DNA of 64,000 nucleotides from Nereocystis luetkeana (taxonomy: Eukaryota; Sar; Phaeophyceae; Laminariales; Laminariaceae), in NCBI GenBank assembly GCA_031213475.1, contig JARUPZ010000017.1, positions 5,803,548-5,867,547 of the forward strand, read 5' to 3'. Each line of letters opens with the position of its first letter. Position 1 is the first letter of the stretch. The notes under the pieces are model-generated. The model searched no databases. It worked only from the letters and a program-made list of their open reading frames with translations, and was not told the origin of the DNA. The position numbers and the translations under genes are program-made. Below are positions 38,001 through 42,329 of this stretch, in pieces.

Positions 38001-41000
38001 CTGCTGGGTTTTTGTTTGGGCTACAGCAGTACAATGTCACAAGCGGGTTACTCTCTCCTTCTTACCTCTAATGGCTCAAACACGTGCATTATATATAGTG
38101 TTCAACAGGCCGCTGTCCTCTCACTGGTTGGAGTTGGGTGTTTTCGTTTCCGCTGTCTGCTTTGTCTTCCGTTTGTCTGGCCGGGCAGGCGTACGCGGTG
38201 ATGGAGGAGAGCTTGGGAGAGCCGGATCGGGCGCGCAAGTTGTTCTCAGCCGGACTCGAACGCTGCCCGGAGCACGTGCAGCTTCACCAGGTGGGTGGTG
38301 CACCGCCGTGCCCGCATCAGTAGCTCTTTGCAGTAGTATGTTGTAGCACAGAAGGCCGTACATCCGTTGTTATTTTACGTCTTACCAGCAGTAGTTGCAT
38401 TAGTATCTCAGCATCAATAGCATCAGTAGTAGAAATAGTAGTACTATTAATAGTAGCAGTAGCAGAAGCAGATATGTATGTATGTATGCCCCCCCGTAAC
38501 CTATGCTTCGATTGTTGGAACCCCCCATGGGAGGGGGAGCCTGAAACCATGAGTCCCGCAGATGTTGATGAACCGTTTTCTTTTCGACCTGCTACTGGTT
38601 TAGTCCCCTGTGTTAAATTGATTGCGCCGCTTTTTTACCCGGATGAGAACCTGTGTTGAATTGAAAAACTTCCCCCCCCTCCCGCAGATGTTGATGAACC
38701 GTTTTCTTTTCGACCTGCTACTGGTTTAGTCCCCTGTGTTAAATTGATTGCGCCGATTTTTTACCCGGATGAGAACCTTTGTTGAATTGAAAAACTTCCC
38801 CCCCCCCCCCCTTGTGTTTTTGAGGTCTGATTACTGTATGCTTCGGAACTTTTGTTGGTTGCGCCGGAATATGTGTATTACGCCGTAATATAGCGTAATA
38901 TTCCAATTGCGCCGTAATGTTTGTATTACGCCGTAATATAACGTAATATTTCAATTGCGCCGTAATATTTTCATTGCGCCGCTTGCGACGGCGACAGGCG
39001 TGGGCCGTGATGGAGGGGAAGGAAGGCGACCTATCGCTCGCTCGCAAGCTCGTTCTCGACGGCCTCCGGGCCGACCCGTACCACGGCGCGCTGTGGACGG
39101 TATACGCCATCATCGAGCGCCAGGATGGGTCAGATGGGAAAGCCAGAAAGGTGAAAACGGCGGGAGCGGGGGCGGGGGGGGGGGGGGGGGCTGTGCATAC
39201 GTGGTAGAGCCTGCGAGCGGCGACTAACGAAAGGGTCGGAGAGTATATAGTCCCGAAAATGTTATTCGCGGGTAGTTTGAGGCAAGCTGCAGCACGTGTG
39301 TACGGCATTGATTTCTCTGTTTTCAAAACCAAATTATAAGTGTAAAAGGTTTCGCCTGCGGGCGAATTAGGCCAAGCGACGCATGTACGGTATTAATTCT
39401 GTAACTTACAAAGCCGAATCATTAGTGTAGACGGTAAACAAAAAACACCTCGGACAAACTCTCACTTTTTATTTTTTTTCAGCCTTTCAACGCTGACGTA
39501 ACAACTGTTTTTTTTCGTGTGTATGATGAATAATAGCACCTTTTATATGGGAAAAACAATCTTGGAATTTGTATGAAACGGTTTATTTCCGGAGTTGAAA
39601 TGGTTCACACCTCTGACAAACGCATGATATGTTGCAGATCGTCTGGACTTAGGTTCCCTCGCCTGACGTTGTGAGAGAGGGATCTATCTGCCTACTGCAC
39701 AGATCCGACCGAAGAAACATGCCCTTGATCATACGTAAATTACACGTCTCCCACGCGGCAAAACATGAGCTAGATCATGCTGGTGTGCAAGTATTCCAGG
39801 AATCGGTCTGCCTCGGTTGATCTAGATCATCGAGTGGGAATTGATGATCTACACATGATCTCTCGGGTGTGTGAAGTGGTCGTCATCACCCCGATGTAGT
39901 GTTCGATGCGTTCTTTTTTACGCATGGTGGTTTCTTGCTCGAAAAACAAAAAAAAGGGACAACCTCGGTCGTGTTCTCCGCGGCAATTTTTTTTTTTCTT
40001 CCCAAGCTTGCAAGCGGTGCTGCTTGCTGTCTGTACTTTTGATACGCGCGTGGGTGGTGCGTACGGGGGTCCCTGGTACATGCTTTCCGTACTTGATGCG
40101 CGGTTTACTGAATAGACCCTACGGCGTGTTTCATCGGTGCGTGTTGCTGCTCCCCGTGGTGTTCTGCTACGTTTTGATCTGTTTTTTTTTTGTTTCATGT
40201 CTGACAGGTGCTTCAGCTAGGCATTCGAGCCTGCCCCGACCATGGCCCTCTCTACCGGAGCTGGGCTCAGCTGGAGTTCCAGGCCGGAAACACGGCAGAC
40301 TCGAGGAGGGTGTTCGAAAGAGGGATCGCCGCCTGCCCCACCTACTCCCGCCTGTACTACGCCTACGGCGACATGGAGGCTGCGATGGTGAGACTAGACA
40401 GATCGTAGCATGTGTTTAATGTGTCCGTTTTGCTTGAAATGTGTGCGTGTTTTTTTCTCTATAAAACGTGCCGATAAAAGCTGTGGGATGGCGAAAAAAA
40501 CCCCTCAAAACTTGTATTTGTAAGGTTGGTGCGATGACTTCGATCGCGCGTACAGGTGTTTTTTTTGTTTTCACGGTTGCATTTTTTGTTGTTTTCTTAT
40601 TGTAGTTTATTCCCGTTTTGCTCCGGCGGGTGTTTCTGGGTTTTTCATTGTTTTTATATTTTGTTTGTTCTAGAGAACGGATTTTGTTTTTCTGGCAATA
40701 TATGTATATAAAATGACATACGTACGTCTGTTTCCGTGTGAGAGGGCCGGTACTGTACCGTACCAGGTACATGTGCTCAATACTCTAGTATTTGAATGCC
40801 CGTACCCCCTCCCGATATTTCACTCCTTCCAGGGAAACACGGAGTTCTTAGAGAAGCTGACGGCGAGAGGCAACGCGGCCCTCTTGGGGGCGGGGAGTTC
40901 GCCGGGGGAGCTGAAGGACTTCAACCTGCAGATGGAGGCGTTTGCGGTGAGGGGAGGAGCAGTTTATACCGCCGCTTCTAGAACCGAAAGCGAGCGGCAT

Positions 41001-42281
41001 AATCTGCGGTTGGTTTGCTTGACGCGGAAATACTGTGGGTTGTTGTTCTATGCTCTGGTATATTTAGGACTCCAAAAAATAGGAGGGGCTGTTCAACGCT
41101 GAGGCACACGAGTCCAAACATTTTCGGTGCTCTTTGTTCTTTTTTTTGGGACTCGCGCAGCTATTTACGAGGAAACGTACCTGTGGTTATACTTGATCAG
41201 AACCTAATATGGTACTTTTTAGAGTAAGAGGATACCAGGTATGTGTTTTTTTTGTTGGTCTATCGTGGAGGTTCTGGTTGCTATGTACGTTCCTCCGTAA
41301 TAGGAAATAGGATAAGGCATCTGGTACTCTCAGCTCTACGTCTGTATGTTCTACGTCGATGCGGGGGCGGTACCGAGGATACTGCGGCGAGCGGAGCAGT
41401 AGGAAGTGGTATCAATAGTTCGAGGTCCGGCGACTAAAGCTGCAGGTCCGCTCTTGTATGGTTAGTGTGTTACCGGTGGGTGGCTCGGTTGGACGGCGTT
41501 TTGCAACGGGCGTGTGTATTTTCGGGGTTCGAGGTTGGAGTGGTATTCATTCCGGGAGGGAGGGAGGGAGGGAGGGAAGGAGGAAGGGGCAGGAGTCGTT
41601 TGGAGAATCGATGGATGTTTGGTGCTTCAGCGGGCTCGGTCTGTGTTTCTGGTGTGTTGGGCACTCACCTGGTTGGTCCGTTCGCTGGAAGGTTGGTTGG
41701 TTGGTTCGTTCGTGGCCTGCTTCTGTGGGTTGACTGATTGGCTCTGTGGCTTTTATTTCTACGTTGTGTGCGTGTCTTGTTATGTCGTTTGTCTTTTTTT
41801 TTCGTGTTTGTTTGTCATTGCCCGGCCTTTTCGCGTGTCCCCCCCCACCAATTGCGTGTTTTCGGGTCTCTTTATGTTCTTGTTTTCGTCTCCGTGAGTT
41901 AATGTACTACCTTATCCAAAGTTGGTCAGCAATAACCCATCGCAACACTACCTTATCTCCCAGAATCGCGTGGACGCATCGGCTGGCTTGGGCACAGAAC
42001 AAAATCAACAAAACTCTATTTCGTTTTTTTTTCGCGCGTTGCTGAATTGGTATTTTATGTGCTTGTCGAATGTTGATGTGGCTCACGGTGACGGACCTCC
42101 CCCCACCCCCAGCGCCAATTTTCTGCCCCCTCCTGCGCCTTGGAAACCCTTCTGACGTTTATTTCTCTGTTTTTTGTGGCCTTCTTGTTAACAGTCCATC
42201 GCGAGGTTCGACGCCAAGAGCACCTGGGAACGCCACTCCACGGGCGATTCGACTGCCGACGTGTTCGACTTTGACTGGTAG
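7316..42281 (+). CDS. HAT/TPR-repeat protein, Mbb1/HCF107-like (21-exon gene model)
   Basis: The exons are 7316-8416 (uncertain), 10349-10426, 11846-11947, 13634-13696, 15581-15718, 17119-17364, 18744-18815, 20089-20226, 21791-21877, 23707-23856, 26053-26281, 28370-28559, 29948-30095, 31701-31828, 33194-33293, 35341-35472, 38189-38290, 38998-39150, 40208-40387, 40833-40946 and 42195-42281. From exon 2 the model gives 878 residues. They form a continuous series of about 34-residue helical repeats with the HAT signature: W or Y, then AWGVME-like, then ARxLFxxGLxxxP. This pattern is typical of RNA-binding HAT proteins such as Mbb1 and HCF107, which bind the 5' region of chloroplast psbB/psbH transcripts. 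Nuclear HAT proteins (Clf1, Prp6, Utp6, Rna14) are the alternatives. I see no clear plastid-targeting signal because the N-terminus is not secure. The HAT nature is strongly supported; the exact orthology is inference. Confidence 0.82.
9500..9622 (+). mobile_element. Poly-C-tailed element, diverged 3' fragment in intron 1
   Basis: TTCCTGGTCGGTGAAAACCG, then CGTCCCGACATTCTAGGGGT, CACACAACTGCGGCCGTGAA and a C tract match the family's 3' half with many substitutions. Confidence 0.6.
10349..10426 (+). CDS. HAT gene exon 2 (first repeat helix)
   Basis: This exon encodes 26 residues, [10 protein letters not shown] at the start and EEAIDVLEQ at the end. The acceptor is CTTTCCTTCAG and the donor is CAG|GTGAAC, both phase 0. 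Joined to exon 3 it gives [17 protein letters not shown], a standard TPR/HAT helix turn, which is why I end the exon here and do not read on. The frame stays open past 10426 into a Gly/Asn/Ser-rich run, but that run is a GGTAAC microsatellite inside intron 2. Intron 2 also holds an inverted-repeat element at 11035, a GATCAT repeat and a longer inverted-repeat element at 11520. Confidence 0.82.
10467..10995 (+). repeat. GGTAAC/GGTAGC-rich degenerate tandem repeat in intron 2
   Basis: It is built of GGTAACGGCAACGGTAACG-like units and a longer period of about 130 bp (GGCAACGGTAATTTAAAGGT recurs near 10675 and 10842). Frames switch between Gly/Asn/Ser-rich and Ala/Val/Thr-rich. It is intronic in my model, although the frame is open from exon 2 into it. 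Confidence 0.8.
11035..11146 (+). mobile_element. MITE-1 copy in intron 2
   Basis: The ends are CTATTTACGGGGGGGCATAG and CGGTCCCCCGTAATAG, around the conserved GGACCAAATATTGTTAGT core and GGTTTTTATGTATACCATAG. It lies between the GGTAAC repeats and a GATCAT-rich repeat. Confidence 0.85.
11205..11405 (+). repeat. GATCAT-rich dispersed repeat in intron 2
   Basis: AGATCATCTACAGATAGATC, GAGAGGTTGTGCAGGACCTG, CAGGAAACATGTGG and CATCGGGGAACATGAGCTAG are shared with copies near 26.8 kb, 39.7 kb, 47.4 kb and 52.75 kb. It encodes nothing recognisable. Confidence 0.65.
11520..11760 (+). mobile_element. MITE-3 copy (235-bp inverted-repeat element) in intron 2
   Basis: The internal blocks are AAGGAGCTCCGTACCTCACC, CAAGATTGGCATTTCCGACG, and the right end CCACCTCCATCGTAGAAC. 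The left terminal repeat is decayed (CTAAGATAGAACTTCGCCC). No reading frame is conserved between copies. Confidence 0.75.
11846..11947 (+). CDS. HAT gene exon 3
   Basis: The exon encodes 34 residues, [20 protein letters not shown] through AARAVFKR. This is one complete repeat unit, with W at position 12 and the ARAVF motif near the end. The acceptor is GCGGCAG|GCT and the donor is CGG|GTGCGT, both phase 0. An upstream ATG at 11786 is only the in-frame intron read-through. The intron that follows holds part of a poly-C-tailed repeat (12575-12832) and a 400-bp T-rich stretch (about 13170-13460) followed by C tracts just before the next acceptor. Confidence 0.88.
12575..12832 (+). mobile_element. 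Poly-C-tailed element, 3' half in intron 3
   Basis: It runs from a GTACCGGAAACTAAATTG block through AAAGCTGTCATCCATGTGCA and GTATTGTAGGGATGCGAGGG to GAGTACA and 14 C. It is truncated at the 5' side compared with copies A and B. Confidence 0.7.
13634..13696 (+). CDS. HAT gene exon 4
   Basis: This small exon of 21 residues reads [20 protein letters not shown] then K. It joins exon 3 as AVFKR-ATDACP and exon 5 as [15 protein letters not shown]. It carries the conserved W-x-A-W-G-x-x-E core of a HAT helix A. The acceptor is CGACCACAG and the donor is AAG|GTGAGC, both phase 0. The preceding 60 bases are rich in C and T, acting as a polypyrimidine tract. Intron 4 carries a (GTT)n tract, two 110-bp inverted-repeat elements, interstitial CCCTAA repeats and a poly-C-tailed repeat. 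Confidence 0.88.
13937..13973 (+). repeat. (GTT)n microsatellite in intron 4
   Basis: About 12 GTT units, ending GTTGCTGTTGCAG. It is non-coding. Confidence 0.85.
14085..14135 (+). mobile_element. Poly-C-tailed element, short 3' fragment in intron 4
   Basis: Only GTACGACTACGGCCATGCAT and a C-rich tail remain. C and A runs lie on both sides. Confidence 0.5.
14240..14331. mobile_element. MITE-2 copy in intron 4
   Basis: TCCTTTTTAGGACTGCGGTC and CACGGGACTGCGGCCCTGAA are its arms, around GGGACAAACTACTTGAACGT. It is almost fully palindromic. A more diverged relative occupies about 14690-14780. Confidence 0.7.
14391..14502 (-). mobile_element. MITE-1 copy in intron 4
   Basis: It starts CTATCACGGGGGGCCGTAGT and ends with a diverged GTGGTCCCTCGCAG. 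The core is in reverse orientation (TACTAACAATATTTGGTCC). It lies 66 bases before another copy in the opposite orientation. Confidence 0.8.
14569..14679 (+). mobile_element. MITE-1 copy in intron 4, best preserved
   Basis: The terminal inverted repeats are perfect over 30 bp, beginning CTATTACGGGGGACCATAGT and ending with its complement. The total length is 111 bp. It makes a good type copy for the family. Confidence 0.9.
14998..15060 (+). repeat. Interstitial CCCTAA repeats with TA tracts in intron 4
   Basis: Two blocks of ACCCTAACCCTAT are separated by an ATATATAATATATT tract. CCCTAA is the telomere unit of many eukaryotes. Here it is a short interstitial remnant. Confidence 0.7.
15110..15350 (+). 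mobile_element. Poly-C-tailed element, diverged copy with internal poly-G in intron 4
   Basis: Blocks GCAGATGACAACAACCTCC, GTGCGAGCAATACCCGAC and GGGTCTATGGTCACTCGA are recognisable. A run of about 16 G interrupts the conserved GGATGCGAGGGTC position, and 19 C end the element. Confidence 0.6.
15581..15718 (+). CDS. HAT gene exon 5
   Basis: The exon encodes 46 residues: [20 protein letters not shown], then [20 protein letters not shown] and AREIFQ. It therefore holds helix B of one repeat and all of the next. The ARELFENG and HAWGLMEQ blocks are diagnostic of HAT repeats. The acceptor GTGGCTGAG|TTC was chosen because it restores the repeat register with exon 4, although the frame is open further upstream. 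The donor is CAG|GTTCGT, phase 0. Intron 5 contains a GGGTC/GACCC hairpin (15838-16030), a compound inverted-repeat element (16463-16652) and a TA microsatellite. Confidence 0.88.
15838..16080. repeat. GGGTC/GACCC inverted repeat in intron 5
   Basis: A (GGGTC)n arm at 15841-15870 faces a degenerate (GACCC)n array at 15893-16042, closed by CCGCGGGTCGGG at 16069-16080. In RNA the short arm can pair in many registers with the long array. Confidence 0.85.
16463..16652 (+). mobile_element. Compound, diverged MITE-1 in intron 5
   Basis: It starts CTCACGGGGGGCCATAGTAA and ends ACTATGGCCCCCCGTAATAA. The core GGACC-AATATTGTTNGTAG is present twice in tandem (16487-16515 and 16566-16595), giving about 190 bp instead of 110. 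It looks like a tandem fusion of two copies sharing outer ends. Confidence 0.7.
17119..17364 (+). CDS. HAT gene exon 6, with an acidic insert
   Basis: This is the longest internal exon (82 residues). It opens [20 protein letters not shown], continues [17 protein letters not shown], then carries an insert of about 35 residues rich in Pro, Gly, Trp, Glu and Ser, and ends [13 protein letters not shown]. The insert sits between helix B and the next helix A, lengthening a loop of the solenoid. The acceptor is AAAATCAG|AGC and the donor is CAG|GTGGGT, both phase 0. The intron after it begins G-rich and contains a minus-strand poly-C-tailed repeat at 17385-17590. Confidence 0.86.
17385..17590 (-). 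mobile_element. Poly-C-tailed element on the minus strand in intron 6
   Basis: On the minus strand it reads GTGGAAACCCGATGTGCTCC, GTCCCGGCATTACATGGATG and a GAGTACATCCCC end. A second partial copy lies at 17385-17455 in the same orientation. The tails appear on the plus strand as G runs. Confidence 0.65.
18078..18119 (+). repeat. (CAG)n microsatellite in intron 6
   Basis: About 13 CAG units with one break. It is intronic. Confidence 0.85.
18744..18815 (+). CDS. HAT gene exon 7
   Basis: The exon encodes 24 residues, [20 protein letters not shown] then NNAK. It completes the repeat begun in exon 6 ([14 protein letters not shown]) with helix B and the closing DP turn. The acceptor CGTTTGTCAG follows a 60-base T/G tract, and the donor is AAG|GTGGGC. 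Both borders are phase 0. Intron 7 contains a truncated copy of the 110-bp element at 19401-19493 and three exact TACCAGGTA/TACCTGGTA motifs. Confidence 0.85.
19401..19493 (+). mobile_element. Truncated MITE-1 in intron 7
   Basis: The left end (ATATCACGGGGGTCGACAGT) and the core GGACCAAATATTGTTAGTAA are present. The right terminal repeat stops after CCGTAGGTCC and is replaced by TACCTGGTATG, an exact copy of the dispersed 9-mer. Confidence 0.75.
20089..20226 (+). CDS. HAT gene exon 8
   Basis: The exon encodes 46 residues: [20 protein letters not shown], then [20 protein letters not shown] and TLETRE. It joins exon 7 as [13 protein letters not shown]. It shows the [10 protein letters not shown] helix B and an NMWATLE helix A. 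The acceptor GTCTTGGAAG|GCG is weak, lying just after a poly-G run, and was selected by repeat register. The donor is GAG|GTCCGT, followed by a short (GTCC)n run. The intron contains four tandem copies of a roughly 42-bp unit at 20755-20915 and the GTTACC repeats at 21318-21760. Confidence 0.84.
20755..20915 (+). repeat. Four tandem copies of a 42-bp unit in intron 8
   Basis: GACAGCCTAATGTAATAATG then GAAGCCTGC recurs four times with substitutions (20757, 20797, 20836 and 20887), spaced about 40-50 bases apart. Confidence 0.8.
21318..21760 (+). repeat. GTTACC/GTTGCC tandem repeat in intron 8
   Basis: GCGTTACCGTTACCGTTGCC and TGACCGTTGCTGTTCCCACC recur with a period of about 155 bp, nearly three times. 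The units are the reverse complement of the GGTAAC repeats of intron 2. Confidence 0.85.
21791..21877 (+). CDS. HAT gene exon 9
   Basis: The exon encodes 29 residues, [20 protein letters not shown] then KSLLQTMGT. It completes the repeat opened in exon 8 ([15 protein letters not shown]) and starts the next helix A. The acceptor is GATCTTACAG and the donor is ACG|GTGAGT, close to the eukaryotic consensus. Both borders are phase 0. Confidence 0.86.
23707..23856 (+). CDS. HAT gene exon 10
   Basis: The exon encodes 50 residues: [20 protein letters not shown], then [20 protein letters not shown] and [10 protein letters not shown]. The first part, [20 protein letters not shown], reads as a classical TPR rather than a HAT unit. 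The acceptor is TTTCTTTAG and the donor is GCG|GTAGGT, both phase 0. Intron 10 holds five tandem 22-bp units (24006-24105), a six-copy AT-rich minisatellite (25100-25800) and no other coding signal. Confidence 0.86.
24006..24107 (+). repeat. Five tandem copies of a 22-bp unit in intron 10
   Basis: The unit ATCGTCGGAATGCTTTTTCC recurs five times with small changes, such as GTAACG for GGAATG. Confidence 0.9.
25105..25800 (+). repeat. Six-copy AT-rich minisatellite in intron 10
   Basis: Each unit joins a variable (TA)n/TGTATATGATATATATTTG half to a conserved half of about 50 bp starting GCGTGGCCATTCGCGAGCCG and ending GGAGGGAGGGACTG. The conserved half starts at 25208, 25306, 25404, 25498, 25624 and 25750. 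The last two spacers also contain the palindrome TATACTCCGGAGTATA. Confidence 0.95.
26053..26281 (+). CDS. HAT gene exon 11: acidic linker between the two repeat arrays
   Basis: The start is well supported: acceptor CATACAG and the join [17 protein letters not shown]. The sequence then turns acidic and Ala/Ser-rich ([41 protein letters not shown]) with no repeat motif, so it is a flexible linker dividing the repeat chain. The 3' border is uncertain. I use TAC-G|GTGGGG at 26281, phase 1, which fits either candidate acceptor of exon 12. The end of the exon contains AACTTC repeats resembling the microsatellite that precedes exon 12, so slippage there could change linker length. Confidence 0.65.
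26352..27292 (+). repeat. GATCAT-rich repeat cluster in intron 11
   Basis: It contains GATCAT strings, then a tandem duplication of about 250 bp. CATGAAGTGGGCATCAACGA and CCGGGGGTTGATCGAAACCA (26900-26990) recur as CATGAAGTGGGCATCAATGA and CCGGGGGTTGATCGAAACCG (27137-27260), each followed by GATGAACACTCGCATGGGCT. A tRNA-like remnant lies inside the cluster. Confidence 0.7.
26692..26757 (-). tRNA. tRNA-like remnant (pseudo-tRNA or tRNA-derived repeat head)
   Basis: On the minus strand TGGCTTGGTAGGTGG resembles an internal A box and GGTTCAAGTCC is a perfect B box, about 31 bases apart as in a tRNA. Counting from the B box puts T33, anticodon ATC and A37 in place. However, the acceptor, anticodon and T stems pair poorly, and A14 is G. 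It is probably not a functional tRNA; a decayed tRNA or SINE head is more likely. Confidence 0.35.
27293..27404 (+). mobile_element. MITE-1 copy in intron 11
   Basis: The ends are GTATTACGGGGGACCATAGT and CTATGGCCCCCCGTGATAGT. The core is slightly diverged (GGGCCGACCATTGTTAGTAA). It sits directly against the end of the second GATCAT-rich tandem unit. Confidence 0.85.
28080..28368 (+). repeat. AACTTC/AACTTGAAT microsatellite before exon 12
   Basis: It consists of degenerate CTTCAACTTCAACTTGAATC strings. It takes the place of a polypyrimidine tract in front of exon 12, and related AACTTC units occur in the 3' part of exon 11. Confidence 0.85.
28370..28559 (+). CDS. HAT gene exon 12
   Basis: The exon encodes an acidic start ([15 protein letters not shown]) followed by a resumed repeat: [20 protein letters not shown] then LYNAYG. 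The donor GG|GTGAGT at 28559 is phase 2 and clear. The start is ambiguous. CCAACCGCAG gives 28370, and CCCCGATAG gives 28415; both keep the same frame. No strong polypyrimidine tract lies upstream because the intron ends in an AACTTC microsatellite. Confidence 0.68.
28770..29075 (+). repeat. (AGT)n compound microsatellite in intron 12
   Basis: About 100 AGT-type units with GGT, AAT and AGC interruptions. Apparent poly-Ser, poly-Val and poly-Thr frames are artefacts. Confidence 0.92.
29948..30095 (+). CDS. HAT gene exon 13
   Basis: Joined to exon 12 it reads [21 protein letters not shown], then [20 protein letters not shown] and [14 protein letters not shown]. These are two strong HAT helices with the ARDVYKRG motif. 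The acceptor is CTGTTCCAG after a T-rich stretch; the donor is GAG|GTGTGC. The exon starts in phase 2 and ends in phase 0. The next intron begins with a longer inverted-repeat element at 30161-30389. Confidence 0.87.
30161..30389 (+). mobile_element. MITE-3 copy in intron 13
   Basis: The ends are GTTCTACGAGAGAGGTCCAC and CTACCTCCATCGTAGAAC, forming terminal inverted repeats. Internal parts are rearranged, but CAAGATTGTGGCAATATTCC and CCCGATGACAAATCCC are recognisable. Confidence 0.75.
31291..31384. mobile_element. MITE-2 copy in intron 13, well preserved
   Basis: The arms TAACCCTTTTAGGACCGCAG and ACTGCGGTTCTAAAAGGG flank CTACTTGAAATTTGACTGG. The two arms pair over about 35 bases (CGGGACTGCGGTTCTAAAAG against its complement), so the transcript would form a long hairpin. 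Confidence 0.82.
31701..31828 (+). CDS. HAT gene exon 14
   Basis: The exon encodes [20 protein letters not shown], then [20 protein letters not shown] and IG plus two bases. It joins exon 13 as [13 protein letters not shown]. The acceptor TTTTTGCTCAG is strong; the donor AAG|GTGGGA is phase 2. The intron immediately after contains a full copy of the poly-C-tailed element (31905-32432) and the TTGCTTGCC minisatellite. Confidence 0.87.
31905..32432 (+). mobile_element. Poly-C-tailed retroposon-like element, long copy B in intron 14
   Basis: It matches copy A from GGTTGGCGTCGGTTGG to TCTCCTATCGAGTACCCCCC, with few differences. It ends in a run of about 20 C and is also preceded by a run of C. 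Confidence 0.72.
32638..33180 (+). repeat. TTGCTTGCC 9-bp minisatellite before exon 15
   Basis: About 60 units of TTGCTTGCC with TTGCCTGCC and TTGCTCGCC variants. The 9-bp period keeps all six frames open, giving apparent Leu-Ala, Pro-Cys-Leu and Gly-Lys-Gln proteins that I do not accept as genes. The tract ends 14 bases before the acceptor. Confidence 0.95.
33194..33293 (+). CDS. HAT gene exon 15
   Basis: The exon completes an Arg codon and then encodes [20 protein letters not shown] followed by [13 protein letters not shown]. The join is VEGIG-R-YPKNTQ. The acceptor GCGATGCAG lies a few bases after the 9-bp minisatellite, whose C/T-rich strand acts as a very long polypyrimidine tract. The donor is CAG|GTAATG, phase 0. 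Confidence 0.86.
33780..34150 (+). repeat. Degenerate tandem repeat in intron 15
   Basis: Strings like GTCTGTTGAATAGGCCTAGA, ACCTATCGACGGATCT and GTCGACGGACCCAC recur every 60-80 bases. A related stretch (AGACCTAGACCTGCCAACG) lies at 34825-34930. Confidence 0.65.
35045..35293 (+). mobile_element. Poly-C-tailed element, 3' half plus an extra end, in intron 15
   Basis: TTCTTAGGATGCCGCTCACC, GCATTGTAGGGATGCGAGC and ATGCATGACATCGAGTACCC are followed by a second partial end (ACTACGGCCGTGCATGATAT) and another C tract. The C tract runs to within 10 bases of the acceptor of exon 16. Confidence 0.7.
35341..35472 (+). CDS. HAT gene exon 16
   Basis: The exon encodes 44 residues: [20 protein letters not shown], then [20 protein letters not shown] and PLWQ. 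This is the cleanest HAT repeat of the gene ([22 protein letters not shown]). The acceptor CACTCCCCAG follows more than 50 bases of C-rich sequence at the tail of a repeat. The donor is CAG|GTGCGG. Both borders are phase 0, and the exon ends just before a helix A, as exons 17 and 18 do. The intron that follows holds the 36.8-37.4 kb minisatellite. Confidence 0.9.
36104..36376 (+). mobile_element. MITE-3 copy in intron 16
   Basis: The left end is decayed (GCGTTCTGTCCCCGAGG) and the right end is CTATATATCGTGGAACG. The internal blocks AAGGAGCTCCACACCTCACC, ATCCCGATGAATAATCCCAT and TTAGCGGAAATGGGCTGCC match the family. Confidence 0.72.
36800..37385 (+). repeat. Eight-copy 75-bp minisatellite in intron 16
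   Basis: The unit contains CCGCAATGGTTGATCCCACC, TGTGGGTAGCGATTTCACCG and GCATTATTCCGCAC. The anchor GTGGGTAGCGAT recurs near 36810, 36884, 36974, 37048, 37124, 37198, 37271 and 37346. Spacing is 73-76 except one interval of 90. Confidence 0.95.
37590..37900 (+). repeat. GGTTG/GGCTT-type simple repeats in intron 16
   Basis: Pentamer runs (TTGGCTTGGCTTGGCTTGG, GGTGCGGTGCGGTGCGGTG, GGTTGGGTTGGGT) follow each other. The strand is strongly G-rich and lacks A. Confidence 0.9.
38189..38290 (+). CDS. HAT gene exon 17
   Basis: The exon encodes exactly one 34-residue repeat, [20 protein letters not shown] then [14 protein letters not shown]. It begins at AYAVME and ends at LHQ, the same register as the exons on both sides. 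The acceptor is CCGGGCAG and the donor is CAG|GTGGGT, both phase 0. The next intron contains a 125-bp tandem duplication (38553-38806). Confidence 0.9.
38553..38806 (+). repeat. 125-bp tandem duplication in intron 17
   Basis: GCAGATGTTGATGAACCGTT through GAATTGAAAAACTTCCCC occurs twice, nearly identical (38557-38676 and 38686-38806). The near identity suggests a recent event. Confidence 0.95.
38998..39150 (+). CDS. HAT gene exon 18
   Basis: The exon encodes 51 residues: [20 protein letters not shown], then [20 protein letters not shown] and [11 protein letters not shown]. It starts in the same HAT register as exon 17. The acceptor is GCGACAG and the donor AAG|GTGAAA leads into a run of about 13 G. 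Both borders are phase 0. Confidence 0.89.
39630..39880 (+). repeat. GATCAT-rich dispersed repeat in intron 18
   Basis: AACATGAGCTAGATCATGCT, GGTTGATCTAGATCATCGAG and TTGATGATCTACACATGATC relate this stretch to the repeats in introns 2 and 11. Confidence 0.6.
40208..40387 (+). CDS. HAT gene exon 19
   Basis: The exon encodes 60 residues: [20 protein letters not shown], then [20 protein letters not shown] and [20 protein letters not shown]. The blocks [18 protein letters not shown] and YYAYGDMEA are textbook HAT features. The acceptor is GTCTGACAG after a T tract, and the donor is ATG|GTGAGA, both phase 0. Confidence 0.9.
40833..40946 (+). CDS. HAT gene exon 20
   Basis: The exon encodes 38 residues, [20 protein letters not shown] then [18 protein letters not shown]. 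It leaves the repeat pattern after a last partial helix. The acceptor is CTCCTTCCAG and the donor is GCG|GTGAGG, both phase 0. Intron 20 (40947-42194) has one exact TACCAGGTA and no other gene signal. Confidence 0.86.
42195..42281 (+). CDS. HAT gene terminal exon 21
   Basis: The exon encodes [20 protein letters not shown] then ADVFDFDW and a TAG stop. The acceptor CTTGTTAACAG follows a T-rich stretch. The acidic-aromatic tail ADVFDFDW is likely to matter, because a decayed second version (STADVFEHDW) lies 220 bases downstream. I see no clear polyadenylation signal. Confidence 0.85.
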   Translation, partial: SIARFDAKSTWERHSTGDSTADVFDFDW

Positions 42282-42329
42282 CACGAAGGATGAGCTCGGC
42301 GGGGGTTTCAGCGTCTTTTCCAGGCGTTT

